From Streptomyces sp. BHT-5-2 (GTDB lineage Bacteria; Actinomycetota; Actinomycetes; Streptomycetales; Streptomycetaceae), in NCBI RefSeq assembly GCF_019774615.1, contig NZ_CP081496.1:1302001-1366000 (forward strand): a DNA stretch of 64,000 nucleotides, in the 5' to 3' direction. A program made the translations under genes and the position numbers. Positions 21,501-29,987 of this stretch are shown here, piece by piece (the stretch's first letter is position 1; each line of letters starts with the position of its first letter). The notes beneath the pieces are model-generated. The model made no database searches. It saw only the letters and a program-made list of their open reading frames with translations, and was not told the DNA's origin.

Positions 21501-23066
21501 TCAGGCGAACCGCTGCGCGGCCGAGCCGTCGCACTTCTGGAGCCGCAGCGGGTCCTTCGCCGCCCCCAGCGTCAGGCAGAGCGACGGCGCCGCGGCCGGC
21601 CGGAGGCTGCCGCCGGCCCGGACGAACCGCTGGTTGGCCGCTCCCGAGCAGTTCCACAGCACCAGCCCGGCGCCGGCCTCGTAGCGGGCCCCCGGCACGT
21701 CCAGGCACCGGGCCTGGGTCAGCTCCACGTGCAGCGACTTGCGGTCCTGGTCGTACCACCAGCCCTGGTTGCGCTGCCCGTTGCAGTCCCAGCCGCCGAC
21801 CGCGGTGCCGTTGCGGGACAGCCCGCCGGTGGCGTCCATGCAGGTGCCGGTCGCGGCGTTCTTCAGCGGCCGGTAGGCGTCGTCCCAGGCGCCCGGGTAC
21901 AGCTTGGGCTGCCCGGTGTTCGCCGGGTCGGTGCAGGACGCCTCGCGCAGCTGCGGCGCCGCGTACAGCTGGGTCAGGCAGGACGCGAACGCGCCGTGCC
22001 CGCGCGCGTTGGGGTGGAAGGACTGGCGGACCGAATTGGCGTCCGGCGGGAAGGGGTTGGAGATGTTGACGTACAGCCCGCGGGCCCAGGTGTCGGCCAT
22101 GCACACCTCGTGGCCGTGGAAGAGCCGCGAGGCGTCGAGGTAGGTGGCGCCGGTGTCCTGCGCGATCTTGCGGACGCCGCGTTCGAAGGCCGGCACCGCG
22201 GTGTTGCGGCCCCAGCCGGCGTCCGAGGTGTAACCGGTGCAGCCGCCCGGGATCTTCCCCGGGTAGTGCGGGTTGTCCTCGACGTCCGGGCCGATCGGGC
22301 TCGGGTACGACATCACCACGAACCGGTAGTCGTCGTCGGCGTACCCGGCGTCCCGCATCACGGTCCGCAGGTCCCGCACGGTGGCCTCGACCTTCGGCAC
22401 CAGGCCGTCGACGCGCGCCTGCCACCCCGGCCGGTACTTCGGCTCGCAGGTGCCCTGGAGCAGGAACCAGCGCTCGACGCAGTCCGTCATCACCGGACCG
22501 AACTGGAGGTCGTCGTTGGCGCCGGCGACCAACAGCACCATTTTCAGCCGGGTGTTGCGCGCCGCGATCGCCAGGCTGTCGCTCTGCACCAGCTCGTCGG
22601 CGTACTGCTTGCTGCCGCCGATCCGGATGTTGCCGGTGTAGGCACCCGAGCACGCCGCGTTGTACGTCACGTCGGCGGCGATCCCGGTCCGGTGGATCGC
22701 CGAATCCGGCGACCGGTGGCACCAGTTGGTGGGCCCGTCGGTCCCCGGCTCGTACGTCCCGACGCCCTCCCCGGAGATCTCGCTGTCACCCAGCGAGATC
22801 AGCGAGGTCTTCCGTTCGTCGAGCGGCCGCACGGCGGCGTCGCCATAGAGCTTCGTCGCCTCCCGTGCCCGGATCCGCTCCAGATCCGGCGACAGCGCCC
22901 GGACGGTCGGCCGCCCGGCCGTCGCCGCGGTACCCGGCGCCGCGCCACCGGCACCCACCGCACCGGCCCCGCCCGCCGTCACCGTGAACGCGGCGGTCAG
23001 CGCGGCCGCCGACACCGCCACGGCGGCCCGCAGCCACCGCCCTCGCCCGCGTCTCGCACGCACCAT
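21501..23066 (-). CDS. Secreted SGNH/GDSL hydrolase with C-terminal ricin-type lectin domain
   Basis: 521 residues. A signal peptide (Arg-rich start, hydrophobic AAVAVSAAALTAAFTVTAG core, Ala-rich cleavage area) sends it outside. The SGNH catalytic domain has ISLGDSEISGEG with the nucleophile serine (block I), VAGANDDLQF (block III) and SFHPNARGH with the catalytic Asp/His-type block V position. The last 130 residues contain three QxW-like repeats (NQGWWY, NQRFV, AQRFA), a beta-trefoil carbohydrate-binding domain. It probably deacylates or deacetylates a polysaccharide or lipid; the substrate is unknown. No operon partner. Confidence 0.88.
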   Translation of the reverse strand: MVRARRGRGRWLRAAVAVSAAALTAAFTVTAGGAGAVGAGGAAPGTAATAGRPTVRALSPDLERIRAREATKLYGDAAVRPLDERKTSLISLGDSEISGEGVGTYEPGTDGPTNWCHRSPDSAIHRTGIAADVTYNAACSGAYTGNIRIGGSKQYADELVQSDSLAIAARNTRLKMVLLVAGANDDLQFGPVMTDCVERWFLLQGTCEPKYRPGWQARVDGLVPKVEATVRDLRTVMRDAGYADDDYRFVVMSYPSPIGPDVEDNPHYPGKIPGGCTGYTSDAGWGRNTAVPAFERGVRKIAQDTGATYLDASRLFHGHEVCMADTWARGLYVNISNPFPPDANSVRQSFHPNARGHGAFASCLTQLYAAPQLREASCTDPANTGQPKLYPGAWDDAYRPLKNAATGTCMDATGGLSRNGTAVGGWDCNGQRNQGWWYDQDRKSLHVELTQARCLDVPGARYEAGAGLVLWNCSGAANQRFVRAGGSLRPAAAPSLCLTLGAAKDPLRLQKCDGSAAQRFA

Positions 23067-23170
23067 GGGGCCTCCCCTCCGGTCTGCTGTTACCGCCGGT
23101 TTCTACTCGGAGGTAGTGACCGGTGGAACACCCGGAACAGAACTGGCCGAAACGCGCGCCACAAAACGCC

Positions 23171-23199
23171 CGCGAGCCCACGTAGTACGCGGGCTCGCG
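23171..23199 (-). terminator. Terminator of the phosphoribosyltransferase gene
   Basis: Nine-base arms (23171-23179 and 23191-23199); on the minus strand the hairpin is followed by a short T-run (gcgttttg). It lies 30 bases past the stop at 23229. Confidence 0.75.
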
Positions 23200-23228
23200 G
23201 AAAACGGGGACGCAGGACGGCGCCGCGC

Positions 23229-23726
23229 TCAGGCGTCCAGGATCTGGCCCTCGCGCCGGACCACCGGCGGCTCGACGCTCCAGGGGAAGTTGATCCAGTC
23301 GTCCGTGCGCTTCCAGACGTACTCGCACTTCACCAGCGAGTGCGACTTCTCGTAGATCACCGCGCTGCGGACCTCGGCGACGGTCCCCAGGCAGAAGTCG
23401 TGGACCAGCTTGAGCGTCTTGCCGGTGTCGGCGACGTCGTCCGCGATCAGCACCTTCTTGTCCGAGAAGTCGATCGCGTTGGGCACCGGCGCGAGCATCA
23501 CCGGCATCTCCAGGGTGGTCCCCACCCCGGTGTAGAACTCGACGTTCACCAGGTGAATGTTCTTGCAGTCCAGCGCGTACGCCAGACCGCCGGCCACGAA
23601 CACCCCGCCCCGGGCGATCGACAGCACGATGTCGGGCTCGTACCCGTCATCGGCGATCGTCTGCGCCAGCTCACGGATCGCTCCGCCGAAGCGCTCGTAC
23701 GTCAGGTTCTCCCGCACGTCACCCAC
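23229..23726 (-). CDS. Phosphoribosyltransferase (xanthine/hypoxanthine-guanine type)
   Basis: 165-residue type I phosphoribosyltransferase. The PRPP loop VLIADDVADTGKTL (about 93-106) and upstream IVLSIARGGVFVAGGLAYAL (about 33-52) are the family hallmarks. WxxFPW (INFPWSVEP) near the end resembles Gpt/xanthine PRTases, so purine salvage with PRPP is the best guess; the exact base is uncertain. The dcd gene lies upstream in the same orientation, separated by only 69 bases, so a nucleotide-metabolism operon is likely. Confidence 0.82.
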   Translation of the reverse strand: MGDVRENLTYERFGGAIRELAQTIADDGYEPDIVLSIARGGVFVAGGLAYALDCKNIHLVNVEFYTGVGTTLEMPVMLAPVPNAIDFSDKKVLIADDVADTGKTLKLVHDFCLGTVAEVRSAVIYEKSHSLVKCEYVWKRTDDWINFPWSVEPPVVRREGQILDA

Positions 23727-23795
23727 GACTCTCCCAGACCTTCTCTTCGTCTCCGGGGCCCGCGACGGCCCCGCCCCGCGCCTGCGCGAGGTACC

Positions 23796-24371
23796 TCACA
23801 CCTGCGTACGGTGGAAATTCTTGAACGACCGGGACGGCGTCGGACCGCGCTGCCCCTGGTAGCGCGAGCCGTAGCGCTCGCTGCCGTACGGATGCTCCGC
23901 CGGCGAGGCCAGCCGGAACATGCACAGCTGCCCGATCTTCATGCCCGGCCACAACTTGATCGGCAGCGTGGCGACGTTGCTCAGCTCCAGCGTCACGTGC
24001 CCGCTGAACCCCGGGTCGATGAACCCTGCGGTGGAGTGCGTCAGCAGCCCCAGCCGCCCCAGGCTGGACTTCCCCTCCAGCCGCGAGGCGAGGTCGTCGG
24101 GCAGCGTGATGACCTCGTACGTCGAGGCCAGCACGAACTCGCCGGGGTGCAGGATGAACGCCTCGTCGCCCTCCGGCACGACCTCACGGGTCAGGTCGGG
24201 CTGCTCGACGGCGGGGTCGATGTGCGGGTAACGGTGATTCTCGAACACCCGGAAATAGCGATCGAGCCGCACATCGATGCTGGACGGCTGCACCATCGAC
24301 TCGTCGTAGGGGTCGATGCGCACCCGACCTGCGTCGATCTCGGCCCGGATGTCCTTGTCTGAGAGAAGCAC
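23796..24371 (-). CDS. dcd: dCTP deaminase
   Basis: 191 residues beginning (V)[35 protein letters not shown], the classic dCTP deaminase start. It converts dCTP to dUTP on the thymidylate pathway; some actinobacterial forms also hydrolyse dUTP. Trimeric dUTPase-fold motifs are visible: [30 protein letters not shown], where the final glutamate is catalytic and the serine/arginine contact phosphates, and the C-terminal lid [19 protein letters not shown] start at 24371. Downstream is the phosphoribosyltransferase gene on the same strand. Confidence 0.95.
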   Translation of the reverse strand: MLLSDKDIRAEIDAGRVRIDPYDESMVQPSSIDVRLDRYFRVFENHRYPHIDPAVEQPDLTREVVPEGDEAFILHPGEFVLASTYEVITLPDDLASRLEGKSSLGRLGLLTHSTAGFIDPGFSGHVTLELSNVATLPIKLWPGMKIGQLCMFRLASPAEHPYGSERYGSRYQGQRGPTPSRSFKNFHRTQV

Positions 24372-24510
24372 GCAGTCGAGGATACGCGTCCGCACACCCC
24401 CCTCCGTACGACGAGGGCCCGGCCCCACCAGGGACCGGGCCTCCAGCAAGCCCACCTCGACGTCACGGGTGAAGATCACCGCCGACCTTCCCGCGACCCC
24501 GGGACCGCTG

Positions 24511-24669
24511 CTACCGCTTCGCGTGCTCCACGGGCACCGAGTGCCGCAACCGGGCACAGCGCGGGCAGCGCAGCAGCCGTCCGGGACCGAGCCGGTCGGT
24601 GGCCTGCATGGGGAACGAAGCGGTGCTGAAGACGTGCCCCTCGGCACAACGTACGACGGTGCGCTCCAT
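24511..24669 (-). CDS. Small CxxC protein (52 residues)
   Basis: Reads [20 protein letters not shown], then an [22 protein letters not shown] segment, and ends KR. Cysteine and histidine spacing (C8, H12 and C35-x2-C38) suggests a single zinc-binding knuckle. The frame has strong third-position GC and a GAGAGGGA ribosome-binding site just upstream of the ATG at 24669, so it is a genuine small gene although short. It lies between dcd and tRNA-Gly in the same orientation as dcd, separated from it by about 140 bases. No function is known to me. Confidence 0.7.
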   Translation of the reverse strand: MERTVVRCAEGHVFSTASFPMQATDRLGPGRLLRCPRCARLRHSVPVEHAKR

Positions 24670-24939
24670 CAAGTCCCTCTCCCAACTGCATGGACAACAA
24701 AAGCCACATTAGGGGATGAACTGGATGCACTCGCAGGCGGCACTCCGGTGCCCCACGGTACGCCTCAACTCCCTTCCCCCGCACCCGCGTCCCGCCCCCG
24801 GGGACCACCGGCCCACCCACCTCGGAAGCCCCTCCACGGCCGGCGCGATCCACCCCCGGACATGCCAAATACACCGCGGCGCGGTGATGGGGTAGAGTGT
24901 GCGGCAACGCTCCGGCTCCAGCATTCGGATCGGCGTTAC

Positions 24940-25013
24940 GCGGGTGTAGTTTAATGGTAGAACATGAGCTTCCCAAGCTCAGAGCGCGGGTTCGATTCCC
25001 GTCACCCGCTCCA
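24940..25013 (+). tRNA. glyU: tRNA-Gly (anticodon CCC), with CCA encoded
   Basis: A 71-base cloverleaf plus CCA. The 7-base acceptor pairs GCGGGTG with CACCCGC; the anticodon stem TGAGC/GCTCA encloses loop TTCCCAA, giving anticodon CCC for GGG codons; the T arm contains GGTTCGATTCC. It resembles E. coli glyU. A TAGAGT -10-like box lies about 45 bases upstream. Its last 40 bases before the CCA end (24970-25009) recur at 33391-33430, marking it as an integration site. Confidence 0.95.
24970..25009 (+). other. attL: attL: left copy of the 40-base tRNA-Gly core
   Basis: From the anticodon loop to the acceptor 3' strand of the tRNA. The same 40 bases occur at 33391-33430 in the same orientation. 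This direct repeat marks the left end of a probable integrated element. Confidence 0.8.
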
Positions 25014-25592
25014 TAGTTGAGGTCCAGGTCAGCGACCTGGGCCTTGTTTGTTGTCTAGACCTCTCGATGTCCCGCGCGCCCTCCACGTGCCCCAACTCGC
25101 GGAATTTCCCTGACTGGAGGGGTGTTTGCGCCCCACTCAAGACATCCGAGCGCAGAGTCGTCTCGAATGGCGAGACGCGTTTTCCATGACGTGCGTCATC
25201 TATTGATGGCGGCTGTGCGAATTCGCATCCACAAAGCGGCAGTTGGCCCGTGCTCGTCATGACGAGCACGGGCGGGAGTATTAGCAGGGCGTGGCTCGGC
25301 TGTCACCTGAAAGACGGCCACCGATCCTGCCTCGGGGAACATCGGCGCAGCGGTTATCGGTGAGAACGATCACGGTCCAGGCGGCACGAGTGTGCTGACC
25401 CGGTTCTCGTACTCGCGGCGGGCCTTGCGCTGGGCCGGGACCGCGGGGACGCTCTGGCCAACGTCGAGCGGCTGGCAGCGGGCAAGGAGTTGGCGGTGGA
25501 CCGCTGACACAGCCGTGACACGCAGGGTGTAACCCTTGCCCCCCTGGTCGAGCGCGACGCGCTCAGCGGGCTCCAGACAGGACCGGCTGCCG
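25014..25592. other. Gene-poor left end of the element
   Basis: About 580 bases without a supported gene. A minus-strand frame across the tRNA has poor codon bias. A plus-strand run ending near 25507 (ALGRDRGDALANVERLAAGK) has high GC3 and may be the 3' remnant of a lost gene, but I cannot name it. Confidence 0.5.
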
Positions 25593-26387
25593 TCAGGTGT
25601 GGCTGTCGCGGAGGAAGTCGCGGATGAGGGTGGCCCATTGTTCGGGCTGCTCGACGAACGGGAGGTGCCCGGTGGCGATCTCGGCGTAGCGCGCTCCGGG
25701 GATGGCTTCGGCGAGCTGCCGGTGGTGGTGTGGCGTCACGAGCTGATCGAGCGTGGTGGAGATGACGAGGGTCGGCACGGTCAGTGCGGCGAGGTCGGCC
25801 CGGACATCGACGTGGTCGATGAGCAGGTCGAGGTGCTCTGGCGTGCCGGGCGGGGTGGTGGCCGCGGTGGTCTTCAGGGCGGTGTCCAGGTCGTCCTGGC
25901 CGATGGCTTCCAGGGCCGGTGCGCTCAGTCCGATCAACGAGACGAAGGCGGCCAGCTGCTCCAGATTTCCGGCGCACAGCAGGTCGCGCCACAGTTTGGC
26001 GGCGAGGAGGAAGCGCGGGTTGGGGTGGGCGAAGCCGGCCGTCAGGACGAGGGCGGTGACGCGGTCGGGGTGGCGGGTGGCGGCCCGGATGGCGACCGGG
26101 CCGCCAAGCGAATACCCGGCGATGGCGAAGGTGTCCTGGCCCTCTTCGACGGCGGTGGCGACCAGTTCGTCGGCGAGGCCGTTGAGGGTGAGCGGCGCCT
26201 CGGCACGTTCGGTGCGGCCGGTGCCCGGGTAGTCCGGGCCGATCACGGTGTGCTGGGCGGTCAGGGTGTCCATGATGGGGCCGTAGTTGGCGTCGATGCC
26301 GCCGCCGGCACCGTGGGCTAGGAGCAGGCCGGGGCCGGTGCCGCGCACGATGCGGCCGAGGCGAGAGGTCGGCAGAGCAGGGGACAT
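25593..26387 (-). CDS. Alpha/beta fold hydrolase
   Basis: 264 residues from MSPALPTSRLGRIVRG. Canonical alpha/beta hydrolase order: oxyanion loop LLLAHGAGGGIDANY, nucleophile elbow GYSLGG (Ser near 103), acid TTLDQLV and histidine TGHLPFVEQP near the end. It is closest to small-molecule hydrolases/haloperoxidase-like enzymes; the substrate is not known. The ATG at 26387 is preceded by AAGGAGAA. It lies 35 bases downstream of the MFS gene on the same strand, so pump and hydrolase are probably one transcript, as in small detoxification modules. Confidence 0.88.
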   Translation of the reverse strand: MSPALPTSRLGRIVRGTGPGLLLAHGAGGGIDANYGPIMDTLTAQHTVIGPDYPGTGRTERAEAPLTLNGLADELVATAVEEGQDTFAIAGYSLGGPVAIRAATRHPDRVTALVLTAGFAHPNPRFLLAAKLWRDLLCAGNLEQLAAFVSLIGLSAPALEAIGQDDLDTALKTTAATTPPGTPEHLDLLIDHVDVRADLAALTVPTLVISTTLDQLVTPHHHRQLAEAIPGARYAEIATGHLPFVEQPEQWATLIRDFLRDSHT

Positions 26388-26422
26388 GTTCGTTCTTCTC
26401 CTTGAGTTCCGGCAGCGGGTGA

Positions 26423-27634
26423 TCACTGCTGGCTGGTGCGGTGGTGGCGGACGGTTGCGGCGGCGATGAGCACGGCGCCGCCGGCGAGCAGAGCGCCGGT
26501 CCAGGGCAGATCGGTCAGGGAGAGGCCGGCGGTGAGGGCGTGGCCGCCGAGCTGGGAGCCCCCGGCGACGCCGAGGTTGAATGCGGAGGCGCTGATCGCG
26601 GTGACCAGGGTGGGTGCGGTCGGGGCGGCGGCCAGTGCCCGGTCTTGCAGCAGCGGGATGAGGGCGGACGCGATGACACCGAGGACCAGAACGGTGACGG
26701 CGGCCGTCCACCGGATCCGGCTGGTGAAGCTCAACGCGGCGAGTACACCGGCCAGGCCGACCAGCAGGGCGCACAGCCCGGCCCAGGGGGTGTGGTCGGC
26801 CAGGCGACCGCCGAGGATGTTGCCGGCGACCGCGCCCAGCCCGAACAGGGCGAGCAGGGTGGTGACGGCGGACGGAGTGAAGCCGCTGACCTGCTGCAAC
26901 AAGGGCGCGATGTAGGTGTAGGCGGTGAACAGCCCGCCCTGTGCAACCACGATGATCGCCAGCACCAGGGCCACCCGGGGCCGGAGCAGACCCCGCGCCT
27001 CGCCCTCGTGACGAGCGGCCTCACGCGGCGCCGGCGGGCGGACGAGGGCGGCCACGCCGCAGAGCACGACAGCGGCGAGGGCCGCGATGGCCCAGAAGGT
27101 GGTGCGCCAGCCGTAGTGGTCGCCGATCCAGGTGCCCAGCGGTGCACCGAGGACCGTGGCCAGATTCCAGCCGGCCGTCACGACGGCGACGGCGCGGCCG
27201 CGGCGGGCCGCCGGCACCATGCCAACGGCGATCACCATCGCCGTCGCGAACGCCGTGCTGTGTGTGAGCGCGGTCAGCATCCGGGCCGCCACCAGGATGT
27301 TGAAGCTGCCGGCCAGGGCTGCGGCGAGGTTGCCGGCGACGAACACGCCCAGCAGCACCAGCAACGCTCGGCGCCGCGCCAGCCGCAGCATCCCCACCGT
27401 CACCAGCGGCCCGGCGACGGTGACCACCAGGGCGTACCAGGTCACCAGGGAACCGACCGCGGGCAGCGGACGGTTCCAGTCGGCCGACAGCTGCGGCAGC
27501 AGCCCGACCATGACCCACTCGGCTGTACCCACGACGAACACGCACGCGGTCAGCACCGCCAGGGCGGCGGCGCTGCGGCGCTGTACGGACGGGACGGAGG
27601 TCTCGGTCGCCGGGCGTGCGGTGCTGGTGGTCAT
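26423..27634 (-). CDS. MFS transporter (DHA1 drug-exporter type)
   Basis: 403 residues with 12 predicted transmembrane helices. Motif A-like MLRLARRRALLVLLG follows helix 2, and the GWNLATVLGAPLGTWIG stretch in helix 5 is motif C, typical of proton-driven drug exporters (AraJ/CmlR/PbuE-like). Cargo unknown. It is the first gene of the pair with the alpha/beta hydrolase, and its promoter carries the palindrome at 27651-27668. The ATG at 27634 lies so close to the predicted -10 that the mRNA leader must be very short. Confidence 0.88.
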   Translation of the reverse strand: MTTSTARPATETSVPSVQRRSAAALAVLTACVFVVGTAEWVMVGLLPQLSADWNRPLPAVGSLVTWYALVVTVAGPLVTVGMLRLARRRALLVLLGVFVAGNLAAALAGSFNILVAARMLTALTHSTAFATAMVIAVGMVPAARRGRAVAVVTAGWNLATVLGAPLGTWIGDHYGWRTTFWAIAALAAVVLCGVAALVRPPAPREAARHEGEARGLLRPRVALVLAIIVVAQGGLFTAYTYIAPLLQQVSGFTPSAVTTLLALFGLGAVAGNILGGRLADHTPWAGLCALLVGLAGVLAALSFTSRIRWTAAVTVLVLGVIASALIPLLQDRALAAAPTAPTLVTAISASAFNLGVAGGSQLGGHALTAGLSLTDLPWTGALLAGGAVLIAAATVRHHRTSQQ

Positions 27635-27650
27635 GACCGGGACGCTAAAG

Positions 27651-27674
27651 TCTCACATCGGTGTGAGAGTCAAT
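27651..27674 (-). promoter_or_regulatory. Promoter with palindromic operator, MerR-type geometry
   Basis: On the minus strand a -35-like TTGACT (27669-27674) is followed by the dyad TCTCACA-N4-TGTGAGA (27651-27668) and then TTAGCG about 19 bases from the -35. An operator lying wholly within an over-long spacer is the layout of MerR-family activated promoters. A MerR gene is not present nearby; a different repressor could use the same dyad. Confidence 0.6.
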
Positions 27675-28141
27675 GCGGTGCGGTGCAGGTCACGTGCAGG
27701 AACTCCACCGTGCGGTCGATGTGACGGACCGCCGGGGCGACCGGACTGATGTCCTCGAAGTGCTCGCGGGCTTGCCGGCCCCGTTCGGCTTTCTGCGGGT
27801 GCGAAGCGTGGCGACTTCGCCAAGGGGCGATGCCGCTGCCGCATCGTCGATCCGGTGATCGCCCGCTCCTCCCGGAAGGCGGCCAGGTCGTCGGCAACCG
27901 CGTCGGCGATCCGGTCCCAGGCGGGCCGTGTCTCCTCGTACAACTGCCGCCCCACCGGCGACAGTTCCACCCGGCGGCTGGTGCGGTGGAACAGTGGCAC
28001 GCCGATGCGGCGTGCCAGCTTGGCGATCGTCTGGCTGACCCGGGCCGTGGACACGTGCAGCCGCTCGGCGGTGCGGCCGAAGTGCAACTCCTCGGCGAGC
28101 GTCAGGAACGCCTCCAGCTCGTACCGCTCCAACATCCCCAT
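27653..28141 (-). pseudogene. LysR-family regulator, truncated to its HTH domain
   Basis: The first 95 residues (MLERYELEAFLTLAEELHFGRTAERLHVS, then FHRTSRRVELSPVGRQLYEE) are a full LysR winged helix with linker helix. After about position 27850 the match stops and the remaining frame is low-quality Arg/Pro-rich sequence, so the whole effector-binding domain (about 200 residues) is missing. It probably lost its 3' part by deletion. It would have been transcribed toward the MFS gene, whose promoter lies inside the old 3' region. Confidence 0.75.
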
Positions 28142-28620
28142 ACCCCGCCATCGTTCACCGGGGCTTCACGATCGTTGCGCAGGTGCGCGTTGATGCCCCA
28201 TCCGACCTGCAGCAGGATCAAAGGCGCAGCCTCAGCCGAGCTGACCTCAGCCTCGTGGAAACCCGCCAGGCGCCGTACGTGCTTGGGCACCAGCCTCGGC
28301 TCGAACGAGCCGTTGCGATCCCGGGGCACGGCGACCGTGACCGCACCTGCGTCGGTGAGCACAGTCTTCGCCGAGGTCCCGTTGCGGCTGTTACCCGACC
28401 CACGGCCGACCGGATCATGCTTCTCATAGCCCAGGTGCTCGGTCATCTCGACGTCCAGGGCCCGCTCCAGCACGGCCCGGGTGACCTCGGTCAGCAACCC
28501 GCCTTCGCCCAGCAGGGATGCTCCCGAGGCATCGGCGCGGTCCATCAGCCGCTCGACGACCTCGTCCACCAGCTTGTCCTCGACCGGCTCGACGGCCGGG
28601 GTCTTCTCGTTGTCCGTCAT
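28102..28620 (-). pseudogene. IS256-type transposase, N-terminal remnant
   Basis: From MTDNEKTPAVEPVEDKLVDEVVERLM the sequence matches the Mutator/IS256 transposase N-terminus (LTEVTRAVLERALDVEMTEHLGYEKHDP, GNSRNGTSAKTVLTDAGAVTVAVPRDRNGSFEPRLVPKH). It ends after RRLAGF, before any of the DDE residues, so the element is dead. About 80 bases upstream of the start (28680-28710) runs a gtctgaaag...gtaagtcc stretch that looks like an IS256-family left end; the right end was not found. The remaining C-terminal frame is unrelated. Confidence 0.75.
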
Positions 28621-28755
28621 GCTCTGTCCGTCCCGGCTGGCCAGGGCCCGAGGCTGAGCCTCGGCCGGCCTGTCGCATCGCGGACTTACACGATCTTTCA
28701 GACATGCTCCACGCAACCGTGAATCTCATGAATTCGGCCGCTCTCGTCGGAAAGG

Positions 28756-29796
28756 TCACGGCAGTGGCCGGTACACGAGGAGTGCGGGGTGTCCACCGGG
28801 GCCGTGCGGGACGGGGTAGTAGCTGAGGTGGGTGGTGGGGTCGACGGCGACCACGTGGGCGCCGTCGGCAAGGTGGGCGCGACCGGTGAGGGTGAGGTAC
28901 CGGTCGTGGTTGTCGGCGGTGGTGACCCACCCGGACTCCGCGGCCACGTAGAGATGGTTGGCGGTGGGGTCGTAGGCGAGTACGTCGGGATCGTCGCCGA
29001 CCTGGTCGGTTCCGGTGATGTGCCAGGTGGTCAGGTCGAAGGTGAGCAGGCGCGCGTTGCCGTCGCACGCGACGAAGGCCAGCCGGTCGGTGGGGGCGAG
29101 GATCAGTCCGTGGTCGTGTTCGCAGCCGGGCAGGGGGACGCGTCGGGTGATGTGGAGGGTGGTCGGGTCGATGACGGCGAGTTCGTTGCGGGTCTGGACA
29201 TCGACGAGCATCTGCCGGGTGGTGGGGTCGTAGGCGACGTTGCCGGCCTCGCCGCCCAGGGGGACGGTGCCGCGGGCCGCTCCGGTGGCGGCGTCGACGA
29301 CGGTCTCCGAGCCGCCGGATTCGTTGGTGGTCCACACCGTGCCGTGCAGCGGGTCGTAGGCCAGTCCGTCGGGGTAGTCGCCAGTGGGGCTGCGGTGCAG
29401 GACGGTGCCCGTAGCCTCGTTGATGGCGACCACCTGGTTGGCGTCGGTGGCGGTGGCGTACACGCGGTGCAGGGCGGGGACGACCAGCACGCCGTGGACG
29501 CCGGGCAGACCGTCGATGGTCCGTACGACGCGGCCCGCGCGGACGTCCACCTCGATGACCTGGCTCGCGCCGAGGTGGGCGATGAACAGCAGCCCGCGGT
29601 CGGGATCGAGGCTCGCGTAGTCGAAGCGGGAGCTGTCCCCCGGCAGGGCGATTTCCTTCACCACGCGAAGCGGCAGAGCCACCTTGGACGGCTGACCACC
29701 GCGGGTGAGCAGTACGCCGGCCACGACGGCGACGACGGCGAGCGCCAGACCCACGGTCAGGGACAGCAGGGCGCGGGGGCTGAGGCGACGGATCAT
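28756..29796 (-). CDS. YncE-like beta-propeller protein with N-terminal membrane anchor
   Basis: 346 residues from MIRRLSPRALL. One N-terminal transmembrane helix (about 8-30) anchors an extracytoplasmic beta-propeller: six or seven repeats of the type LDPDRGLLFIAHLGASQVIEVD, PALHRVYATATDANQVVAIN, DPLHGTVWTTNE, DPTTRQMLVDVQTRNELAVID. Family members are annotated YncE or surface antigen; they may bind ligand or partner proteins and are usually non-enzymatic. The gene follows the LppY/LpqO lipoprotein on the same strand with a 190-base gap, and shares its extracytoplasmic address. Confidence 0.8.
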   Translation of the reverse strand: MIRRLSPRALLSLTVGLALAVVAVVAGVLLTRGGQPSKVALPLRVVKEIALPGDSSRFDYASLDPDRGLLFIAHLGASQVIEVDVRAGRVVRTIDGLPGVHGVLVVPALHRVYATATDANQVVAINEATGTVLHRSPTGDYPDGLAYDPLHGTVWTTNESGGSETVVDAATGAARGTVPLGGEAGNVAYDPTTRQMLVDVQTRNELAVIDPTTLHITRRVPLPGCEHDHGLILAPTDRLAFVACDGNARLLTFDLTTWHITGTDQVGDDPDVLAYDPTANHLYVAAESGWVTTADNHDRYLTLTGRAHLADGAHVVAVDPTTHLSYYPVPHGPGGHPALLVYRPLP

Positions 29797-29987
29797 GTGC
29801 GGGCTTTCCGGGGTGGCGGTGAAGCGGCGAGGGCGGCCCGCCGCTGCCCGTGGGTGGTGAGCGGCGGCGGGACGGCCGGGTCGTTCGGTACAGCGACGAC
29901 GAGGGGTACGGCGAGGGTCACGCGGCGAGCAACGCCGGCGGCGTCGCACCGCAGTCGATCCGGCCTCGGCCGGTCACGTCGCGCCGA

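Noticed and set aside
24970..25010. A second tRNA-Gly gene at the right att copy
   Set aside because: The right copy lacks the 5' acceptor, D arm and anticodon-stem 5' strand, so it cannot fold into a tRNA.
24979..25269. Minus-strand frame of 96 residues across the tRNA ending in VTGIEPAL
   Set aside because: Its C-terminus is just the reverse complement of the tRNA T-arm; a mirror frame of the same kind ends at the right att copy. Spurious.
28102..28716. An active IS256-family insertion sequence
   Set aside because: The transposase stops before the DDE region and the right terminal repeat is missing.
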